Assembly (NCBI RefSeq): GCF_964340395.1
Contig: NC_135565.1
Span: 1,642,501 to 1,706,500, forward strand
DNA length: 64,000 nucleotides
Source of the DNA: Glandiceps talaboti
Taxonomy: Eukaryota > Hemichordata > Enteropneusta > Spengelidae
Direction: 5' to 3'
Each line of letters opens with the position of its first letter. Position 1 is the first letter of the stretch. This document shows positions 55,370 through 64,000 of this stretch, piece after piece. The position numbers were made by a program, and so were the translations under genes. Under the pieces are notes generated by a model, which saw only the letters and a list, made by a program, of their open reading frames with translations, did no database searches and was not told the origin of the DNA.

Positions 55370-58300
55370 ATCTCATTAGTGATATGCAAATTAGGGCTAA
55401 AAACACTAAAACTAAATGTCGATATTTACAAAAAGTCTATAACAAGATGATCCAATCAGTAATATGCAAATTAGTGCCTAATAATGTGTCGTTTTGGTCA
55501 AAAATCTATCATTAGATTAAGATGTATTCTTGATGTGTTTATCTCATCAGTAATATGCAAATTAGTGCCTAATAATGTTTCTTTTTGGTCAAAAATCTAT
55601 CATTAGATTAAGATGTACTCTTGATGTGTTTATCTCATCAGTGATATTCAAATTAGGGCTAAAAAGACTAAAAATAAAAGAAAGGCTATAACAAGATGAT
55701 CCAATCAGTAATGTGCAAATTAGTGCCTAATAATGTGTCTTTTTTGTCATAAAACTATCATTAGATTAAGATGTATTCTTGATGTGTTTATCTCATCACT
55801 GATATGCAAATTAGTGCTAAAAAGACTAAAACTAAAAGTCTATATTTACGAAATGTCTATAAGATAATCCAATCAGTAATATGCAAATTAGTGCCTAATA
55901 ATGTGTCGTTTTGGTCAAAAATCTATCATTAGATTAAGATGTACTCTTGATGTGTTTATCTCATCAGTGATATTCAAATTAGGGCTTAAAAGACTAAAAA
56001 TAAAGGAAAGTCTACAACAAGATGATCCAATCAGTAATATGCAAATTAGTGCCTAAAATGTGTCTTTTTGGTCAAAAATCTATCATTAGATTAATATGTA
56101 TTCTGGATGTGTTTATCTCATCAGTGATATGCAAATTAGGGCTAAGAAGGCTAAAAATAAAAGAAAGTCTATAACAAGATGACTAATCAGTAATATGCAA
56201 ATTAGTGCCTAATAATATGTCTTTTTTGTCAAAATTCTATCATTAGATTAAGATGTATTCTTGATGTGGTTATCTCATCAGTGATATGCAAATTAAGGCT
56301 AAAAAGACTAAAACTAAGTCTATATTTACAAAAAGTCTATAACAAGATGATCAAATCAGTAATATGCAAAATAGTGCCTAATAATGTGTCTTTTTGGTCA
56401 AAAGTCTATCATTAGATTAAGATGTGTTCTTGATGTGGTTATCTCATCAGTGATATGCAAATTAGGGCTAAAAAGACTAAAAATAAAGTCTATATTCATA
56501 AAAAGTCTATAACAAGATGATCCAATCAGTAATATGCAAATTAGTGCCTAAAATTGTGTCGTTTTGGTCAAAAGTCTATCATTAGATTAAGATGTATTCT
56601 TGATGTTTATCTCATCAATGATATGCAAATTAGGGCTAAAAAGACTAAAAATAAAAGAAAGTCTATAACAAGATGATCCAATCAGTAATATGCAAATTAG
56701 TGCCTAATAATGTGTCTTTTTGATCAAAAATCTATCATTAGATTAAGATGTATTCTGGACGTGTTTATCTCATCAGTGATATGCAAATTAGGGCTAAAAA
56801 GACTCAAACTAAAAGAAAGTCTATAACAAGATGATCCAATCAGTAATATGCAAATTAGTGCCTAATAATATGTCTTTTTGGTCAAAATTCTATCATTAGA
56901 TTAAGATGTATTCTTGATGTGTTTATCTCATTAGTGATATGCAAATTAGGGCTAAAAGACTAAAACTAAAAGTCTATATTTACAAAGTCTATAACAAGAT
57001 GATCCAATCAGTAATATGCAAATTAGTGCCTAATAATATGTCTTTTTGGTAAAAAATCTATCATTAGATTAAGATGTACTCTTGATGTGTTTATCTCATC
57101 AGTGATATTCAAATTAGGGCTTAAAAGACTAAAAATAAAGGAAAGTCTACAACAAGATGATCCAATCAGTAATATGCAAATTAGTGCCTAAAATGTGTCT
57201 TTTTGGTCAAAAATCTATCATTAGATTAATATGCATTCTTGATGCGTTTATCTCATCAGTGATATGCAAATTAAGGCTAAAAAGACTAAAACTAAGTCTA
57301 TATTTACAAAAAGATTATAACAAGATGATCTAATCAGTAATATGCAAAATAGTGCCTAATAATGTGTCTTTTTGGTCAAAAGTCTATCATTAGATTAAGA
57401 TGTATTCTTGATGTGGTTATCTCATCAGTGATATGCAAATTAGGGCTAAAAAGACTAAAAATGAAAGTCTATATTCATAAAAAGTCTATAACAAGATGAT
57501 CCAATCAGTAATATGCAAATTAGTGCCTAAAATTGTGTCGTTTTGGTCAAAAGTCTATCATTAGATTAAGATGTATTGTTGATGTTTATCTCATCAGTGA
57601 TATGCAAATTAGGGCTAAAAAGACTAAAAATAAAAGAAAGTCTATAACAAGATGATCCAATCAGTAATATGCAAATTAGTGCCTAATAATGTGTCTTTTT
57701 GATCAAAAATCTATCATTAGATTAAGATGTATTCTGGATGTGTTTATCTCATCAGTGATATTCAAATTAGGGCTAAGAAGACTAAAAATAAAAGAAAGTC
57801 TATAACAAGATGATCCAATCAGTAATATGCAAATTAGTGCCTAATAATGTCTTTTTGGTCAAAATTCTATCATTAGATTAAGATGTATTCTTGATGTGTA
57901 TATCTCATCACTGATATGCAAATTAGGGCTAAAAAGACTCAAACTAAAAGTCTATATTTACAAAAAGTCTATAACAAGATGATCCAATCAGTAATATGCA
58001 AATTAGTGCCTAATAATGTGTCTTTTTGGTCAAAAGTCTATCATTAGATTAAGATGTACTCTTGATGTGTTTATCTCATCAGTGATATGCAAATTAGGGC
58101 TAAAAAGACTCAAACTAAAAGAAAGTCTATAACAAGATGATCCAATCAGTAATATGCAAATTAGTGCCTAATAATATGTCTTTTTGGTCAAAATTCTATC
58201 ATTAGATTAAGATGTATTCTTGATGTGTTTATCTCATTAGTGATATGCAAATTAGGGCTAAAAGACTAAAACTAAAAGTCTATATTTACAAAGTCTATAA

Positions 58301-59315
58301 CAAGATGATCCAATCAGTAATATGCAAATTAGTGCCTAATAATGTGTCTTTTTGGTCAAAAGTCTATCATTAGATTAAGATGTATTCTTGATGTGTTTAT
58401 CTCATCACTGATATGCAAATTAGGGCTACAAAGACTAAAACTAAAAGAAAGTCTATAACAAGTTGATCCAGTCAGTAATATGCAAATTAGTGCCTAATAA
58501 TGTGTCTTTTTGGTCAAAAATCTATCAAGAGATTAAGATGTACTCTTGATGTGTTTATCTCATCAGTGATATGCAAATTAGGGCTAAAAAGACTAAAACT
58601 AAGTCTATATTTACAAAAATGCTATAAGAAGATGATCCAATCAGTAATATGCAAATTAGTGTCTGAAAATGTGTCTTTTTGGTCAAAAATCTATCATTAG
58701 ATTTAGATGTATTCTTAATACCATGATCTCATTGGTGATATGCAAATTAGGGCTAAAAAGCCTAAAACTAAAAGTCTATATTTACAAAAAATCTATAACA
58801 AGATGATCTCTTCAGTGATATGCAAATTAGGGGCTAATAATGGGGCTTTTTGGTCAAAAGTCTATCATTAGTTTAAGATGTATTCTTAATACTATGATCT
58901 CATCGATGATGTGCAAATTAGGGCTAAAAAGCCTAAAACTAACGGTCTTTATTTAAAAAAGTCTATAATAAGATGATCCAATCAGTAATATGGAAATTAG
59001 TGCCTAAAAATGTGTCTTTATGGTAAAAATTCAATCATTAGTTTAAGATGTATTCTTGATGTGTTTATCTCATCAGTGATATGCAAATTAGGGCTATAAA
59101 GACTAAAACTAAAAGTCTATATTTACAAAAGCTCTATAACACGATCCAATCAGTGATATGTAAATTATGATCTAAAAATGTCTTTTTGGTTGTCTATAAT
59201 TAGATTAAGATGTATTCTTGATATGATGATTTCATTAGTGATATGCAAATTAGGGCTAAAAAGACTACAACTAAAAATCTGTAATTACAAAAAGTCTATA
59301 ACATGATGATCCCTG
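55370..59315. repeat. 150-171-bp satellite, about 24 copies
   Basis: The unit runs gatgtattcttgatgtgttt atctcatcagtgatatgcaa attagggct ... atccaatcagtaatatgcaa attagtgcct ... tttttggtcaaaaatctatc attagattaa (171 bp, or about 155 when 'tctatatttacaaaaag' is missing). Each unit is internally two-fold, with two 'atatgcaaattag' halves. It resembles, and probably derives from, the module at 960-1200 of the dispersed repeat. The right edge degrades gradually. Confidence 0.95.
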
Positions 59316-59605
59316 AGCACTGAGCAAGGACCATTAGTTTTTCACCATAGTTTTTGTTACATGGGAGGAGTTTTAAAAAAAAAGTTTTTATAAGAGAACT
59401 ACTGTCTCCCTCATTAACCTCTGTAAAAAATAAATAAAATAAAAGCTGTAAAAATATAACTGGTGTAAACCAAAATGCTCCTGTAGGTTGCAATTGGTTT
59501 TGCTAAATTAAAACTGAATCATAAAAGTTTGATTCAATATTTATCAATTGAAATTTTGAACAACAATATTATGGTTTACCACACTTGTGTTTCTCTCTCA
59601 ATCAG

Positions 59606-59668
59606 AGATCACAATGTTTAGAAAAGGGAATAGAATTCATCCAGCAAAAGCACTTTTAGTCCCCCAAA
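59606..59668 (+). CDS. Candidate 63-nt exon, phase 1-1
   Basis: The acceptor gtgtttctctctcaatcag| and donor AAA|gtgagt are both near consensus. Only one frame is open: ITMFRKGNRIHPAKALLVPQ. Entry and exit are both phase 1, matching the neighbouring candidates. Confidence 0.5.
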
Positions 59669-59679
59669 GTGAGTGACTA

Positions 59680-61539
59680 TTACAATGGGCTCAGACTTCC
59701 AATATCTGATTTCTTTCAAAACTGGCACAAAGGTGACATGTCATTTGGAAAATATGCCATATTTGTAATCAAAAATCAATATTTACTGCATCATAAAACA
59801 AGCTTTATTTTGAAACCTGGCCTTGAGCAATTACTCCCATGGACTATACGGGGAAGGTCTGCTGTAAAGTCTGTATGCATATGTCATAAGGTACATGTAC
59901 ATGTATGATATAGGGTATATACTTTTCTAGGCGAGAAGATTTTGGATAACCCTGCCCATCTAGACTGGTTGATTTTATTTTAATTGTAGCTCAAAATATT
60001 GATATATTTTTCAAAATAATTCTTACAATTGCTAAAAGTAAGATTTCATTTCTCAAAAAATTAATTATTTTTGATCAGTTTTTAGGTATTACATCATATG
60101 AACTACCGTCTGCATGTATTATAGACCTGTATAGTATGTATTTTGAGTGATACAGTTGGTATAAGAAAGAGTCAGACCATTTTTAGGGTGTGTAGTATGA
60201 CAACAGTTTGGTTTTTGGGGGTTTCAACATAGCCTCCCTATGTCATTTCACAAAGAGTTGCCCACCTCATCCTGGGATATATGGTCATGTGAACAAAATT
60301 AATGAAATTGGTTTATTTTGCCAATACTAGTTCAAAGAAGCACACTTTAGATAAATTTTCTTTGCCGGCCCTACTATTAAATTCTATCTTAATAACAATA
60401 ATGATAATAATAATAATAATAACTTTAGGGTAATAATAATAACATATAATAAATAATCACTAATAAGTAATAAGTACTAATATAATAAATACTAATGTAT
60501 GATAAATACTAATATATAATAAATACTAATATATAGTAAATAAGCACATAATTAGGCACCAATGACTGTTAATTTCTAATTCTCCTTTCATAATTAATTG
60601 CACTTAAAGTTGAAATAGTATTGGCATTATGGATTACTCTCATTAAACATGTTCATATGACAGGACAACTCTGTGTGAAATGATACTAGGAGGCTTTGCT
60701 GAGATCATCAAGTCCTTACTGTTGTCATACTACATACCCAAAAATAGAGACACTTTCTAATACCAACTTTATAGCAAAAAATAGATACTCTACAGATCTA
60801 TGATAGATACAGGTGGCAGTTTGTACGATGAAATAGCTAAAAACTGACCAAATTAATTGTCTTTTGGAAAATGAAATCTCACTTTTAAGAATTGTAATAA
60901 TGTTTTGAAATTTATAGATTTATTCTAAGCTGCAACTGAAGCAAAGTCTATCAGTCCAGCTGAGCAGGGTTTTCCAAAGTTTTCCAGCCCAGAAAAGTAT
61001 ACAAAAAAACACTGCTTTCCAGCAGACCTTTCCCACCTTTCTGCAAAAAAAAATTTAATTCTCTGAGATAGGACAAAAATACACATTTTGATAACACATA
61101 CAAATTCTACCCACTTTATGCAACTTTAGTCAGTTATTATTTCATAATCAATTTAATAGTATAAAAATGTTTTTGCTTGACTTATTCTCATTGGCTTTTC
61201 TAACCATTGGGGTCGATTTTTCAGGGAGAAACAGTAGAACAATAAAAAATCAATTAATTATACTGTATTTGCAAATGTATACACACAGTTCTTTCTTCAG
61301 AGTGGTTTCCCAAACCTGGGCAAGTTTACCTTCGTCAAGATTTGATTTCTTCCTTTCACCCCATTTCATAAAAAAATATTGTCTACAAATTATAACCTTG
61401 AAAATTTAATATCAACCATATGGGAGCACTTTGGTAAATGTAATTTATATTGAATGTATTTCTTCATTATTTTATTAAATAAAACACAATATATTAACCA
61501 AACTGTATTAATACAATTTCCATGCAAGTTTATTTTCAG
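59680..61539. other. Intronic sequence of the right-hand gene
   Basis: AT-rich with low-complexity taataataa/atactaatataata tracts (60390-60545). No additional exon could be supported. Confidence 0.35.
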
Positions 61540-61578
61540 GAAGCCAGGCTCAACAAAGATGGACAAATGATGGAAAAT
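61540..61578 (+). CDS. Candidate 39-nt micro-exon, phase 1-1
   Basis: Acceptor caagtttattttcag| and donor AAT|gtgagt. In the phase left by the previous exon it reads R-SQAQQRWTNDGK. In another frame it reads EARLNKDGQMMEN and would join the acceptor at 61759 to end PVVIRRPKTDRCI, so an alternative terminal exon (61760-61801) is possible. Confidence 0.5.
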
Positions 61579-61892
61579 GTGAGTCAAAAAACTTTCTTTT
61601 TAATATTTAATATGTTTATACATTGAAAGTTAGATTTAGAAACTTTATTTCTATTTGATTGTCATGTCTGCAATATAAAATAAATTTAGAAAATACTATA
61701 ATTGCATTGTGAGTGAATACTTCAATTCTTATACTATTTCTTAAATTTCTTTCTTTTAGCCTGTGGTGATAAGAAGACCCAAGACTGATCGATGTATTTG
61801 ATTATTACGATATTAATGTGTATTTTGCATTTATGTATATCTATTAAAATGTAATTTGTGTATTGAAATGTATTTTTAAGTTATTTTATTAG

Positions 61893-61949
61893 TAGAACTT
61901 TTGGAGGAGTTTAGAAGAACAGAAAAACAGTTTCAGACATCAGCACCAA
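61893..61949 (+). CDS. Candidate 57-nt exon, phase 1-1
   Basis: Acceptor ttattttattag| and consensus donor CCAA|gtaagt. In phase it reads L-ELLEEFRRTEKQFQTSAP, a likely amphipathic helix. All three small exons are multiples of three with phase-1 borders. Confidence 0.5.
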
Positions 61950-61979
61950 GTAAGTTTTTTGAGTTTTTTTTAGTTTGTA

Positions 61980-63167
61980 TGGCTGCATGAGTGATTGCTC
62001 TTTTAACTATCCCAACTCACCCCTTCCAACATACGCACATCAAATACACTATCATTTTTGCGTCTCCGGCACCAATTGTCATATCTGCGCCATCATCTAC
62101 CTCGCGTTTCGGTCCGCTGTCTTCGCTGCACATGATCATATATTACATATTGACATACACAAACAGCACTCCTCGATTTTTGTTATCCCTTTCCATACGT
62201 CTGGTTTCTTGTGGATTTTGGTTTTCTCTGACTAGGTGGGTCTCTATGGTTGATTACTTTGTTGTTTGGTTGGTTGGCGTTGGTTGGTTGGTTGGTTGGT
62301 TGGTTTGCAATGGTTCGTTGGTTAGTCCTTTGTAGGTTTTACATATTTTTCACTTGCTGTCTATGGCCTTAATCTCTCATACCAACACACATAAACCTCA
62401 CAAACCTCCGCCGTGTCGCTGCCATCTCTATTACTGCCGTGTCGCCGTCTTTATTTGCCATCACCGTTGCGCGTCATATTCAACAGTTACATTACAACAA
62501 TACAATAAAGTCCCCCATTCATTTTAACTTTCTGTATGTATGTGTTTGTATGGTCTAGAGTTATAATGGCACATTCCATTATAAGTCTTCATATTTGCAG
62601 TCAAGCATGTGCATGTATGTTAACCCTCTCCCCCCCAAAAAAAAGAGTATGTGTCCTTGTATGGTGATTCAAATTGGCAACAAAGAATTGCTTGGCAGCG
62701 ATGACACCCCTAGCATTGACTAGATAATATGGATTTTAGAGTAATCAGTTTTCAATGCGGCCTAAATTCAACTGCATACAGAGCTCAGTAGAGCTATCAA
62801 ACGTTTAATCCTCTTTTTATCAGGGGGGTGGGTTGATCAATTTCACTACAAACATTCAAATTAAACTCTCAAATCCAGGGGACCATATAGCCAGAATTAC
62901 CATACGAGTATGACTACATTCTCAGTCTAAATAATTGTTGGCATAATGCTAAAAATGCTACTAATGACTGAGTGAATTTAAGGTACTGTCGTCTTTAGTG
63001 TATCCATGGCTGTGTATTTCGAGGCAATATCTATTACATGGTACGTCTACAGAATATCAAGTATACATCACTTACACCTAAAAGCTATGAATGGTAAGCG
63101 TCATCTAGAAGTTCTTTACTTATCTTTGCTGTTCATCTACAATTGATCTGTGATGTCATGAACACAG
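61980..63167. other. Intronic sequence of the right-hand gene
   Basis: Contains a (TTGG)n tract at 62261-62305. Overlapping open frames at 61975-62335 look like chance. The GC-rich patch near 62400-62475 has no exon borders. Confidence 0.3.
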
Positions 63168-63181
63168 ATGAAAAGTGATGT

Positions 63182-63377
63182 AGCCTCAAATATTCATCTG
63201 AAAGTTGTTCATACCCTGACAAATTTTCATCAAGTCTTCATCAAAGACAGTCTTCAATATTTCAACTTACTAGCCAAGTCAAATTCAGAATTTTTTATGA
63301 CAAATATGGCCAATATTTTGTCATCATTGCAAAGGTCACAAAACAAAGCAATGTCAAGGTCTCAAAGCTCATTGTAA
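63182..63377 (+). CDS. Candidate terminal exon of the right-hand gene
   Basis: A frame open from at least 63168 ends at TAA 63375-63377. It reads SNIHLKVVHTLTNFHQVFIK then DSLQYFNLLAKSNSEFFMTN and ends RSQNKAMSRSQSSL, helical and non-repetitive. Entry in phase 1 works from the acceptor gatgtag| at 63181, which has a poor pyrimidine tract. The better-looking acaaacacag-type site before 63168 would need phase 0. AATAAA at 63377 overlaps the stop. I do not recognise the protein. Confidence 0.45.
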
Positions 63378-63615
63378 ATAAAATGGGTATTAAGTCATTT
63401 AATTTAGGTTTCTATGTAGCTACCAGACTGAGCTAGTGCACAATATGTGAAATTTGTGCCAGGCTTGGTTGAAATTGGTCTATGCATCTCTGCTGTATAC
63501 TATGCACTATGATTAATGTTTGGCTATTTGACCTTGAAGATACAGGTCGAGGTCAAAGGTCGAGGTCTCAGAAAGACCATTACCAATATAACACTCAAAG
63601 TGGGTCATTATTACA
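63378..63615. other. 3' flank of the right-hand gene
   Basis: Single-copy-looking sequence. The 'gaccttgaagatacaggtcgaggtcaaaggtcgaggtc' stretch (63530-63568) is a short internal repetition. No gene is seen. Confidence 0.35.
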
Positions 63616-64000
63616 CTTCAATACTAGCACCTGGTATTAAATAGCACTATTGCAAGAAATGTGGGAATTGAATACTAGCACTCAGTATTAAATAGGACTA
63701 TTGCAAGAAATGTGGGAATTGAATACTAGCAACCGGTAATAGCACTATTGCAAGAAATGTGGGAATTGAATACTAGCACCTGGTAATAGCACTATTGCAA
63801 GAAATGTGGGAAATGAATACTAGCACCCGGTAATAGCACTATTGCAAGAAATGTGGGAATTGAATACTAGCACTCAGTATTAAATAGGACTATTGCAAGA
63901 AATGTGGGAATTGAATACTAGCAACTGGTAATAGCACTATTACAAGAAATGTGGGAATTGAATACTAGCACCTGGTATTAAATAGCACCAAAGCAAGGAA
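63616..64000. repeat. 47/51-bp minisatellite, about 8 copies, open at the right edge
   Basis: The unit is tactagcacctggtaatagc actattgcaagaaatgtggg aattgaa. The longer form has 'attaaa' (tattaaatag). The array continues beyond the window. Confidence 0.93.

Noticed and set aside
61975-62335. Overlapping frames of 86 and 114 codons
   Set aside because: Two frames are open at once and run into a (TTGG)n tract. There are no splice borders consistent with the surrounding phase-1 exons.

Overview
This is eukaryotic nuclear DNA. It is AT-rich, its genes are split into small exons with GT/AG borders, and roughly half of it is tandem or interspersed repeat. Abundant tacatgta motifs, CA/TA microsatellites and many short DNA transposons suggest a marine invertebrate (mollusc, brachiopod, hemichordate or similar). 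I cannot name the species from sequence alone.

The one gene I recognise firmly is a TXNDC9 orthologue (thioredoxin domain-containing protein 9, a phosducin-like cytosolic chaperonin co-factor). It lies on the minus strand from the ATG at 37597 to the stop at 3174. Seven exons joined in phase give 232 residues. The coding sequence is 699 nt in a 34.4 kb span. Nearly all the rest is intron filled with minisatellites, a different one in each long intron: 29 bp in intron 6, 23 bp, 152 bp, 56 bp and 28 bp in intron 5, 28 bp in intron 3, 45 bp and 35 bp in intron 2, 28/33 bp and 52 bp in intron 1. A short plus-strand reading frame with a SAP-like motif sits inside intron 5.

To the left (1-730) the last exon of an unrecognised plus-strand gene ends tail-to-tail with TXNDC9. 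To the right of the TXNDC9 start the layout is: a foldback element 88 bp upstream of the ATG (37685-38199); a 5.85 kb structure whose two ends are inverted arrays of one 63-bp minisatellite (38403-44255); the second copy of a 2.2 kb dispersed repeat (44386-46566; first copy at 34422-36726 in intron 1); a dispersed repeat with internal tandem units (46570-47960); and a Harbinger-like element (48439-49707). Next come a TATA-driven intronless 214-codon frame (53859-54503), a plus-strand series of phase-1 exon candidates (55042-63377) interrupted by a 4 kb satellite (55370-59315), and another minisatellite running off the right edge.

Four DNA transposons are supported by terminal inverted repeats plus target-site duplications, or by an empty-site comparison: CACTA/EnSpm-like (17862-18542), hAT-like (29832-30219), a 546-bp inverted-repeat element (34917-35462) and Harbinger-like (48439-49707). 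None shows an intact transposase. The window reads as a housekeeping gene expanded by independent minisatellite bursts and small non-autonomous transposons, not as a set of genes working as one system.
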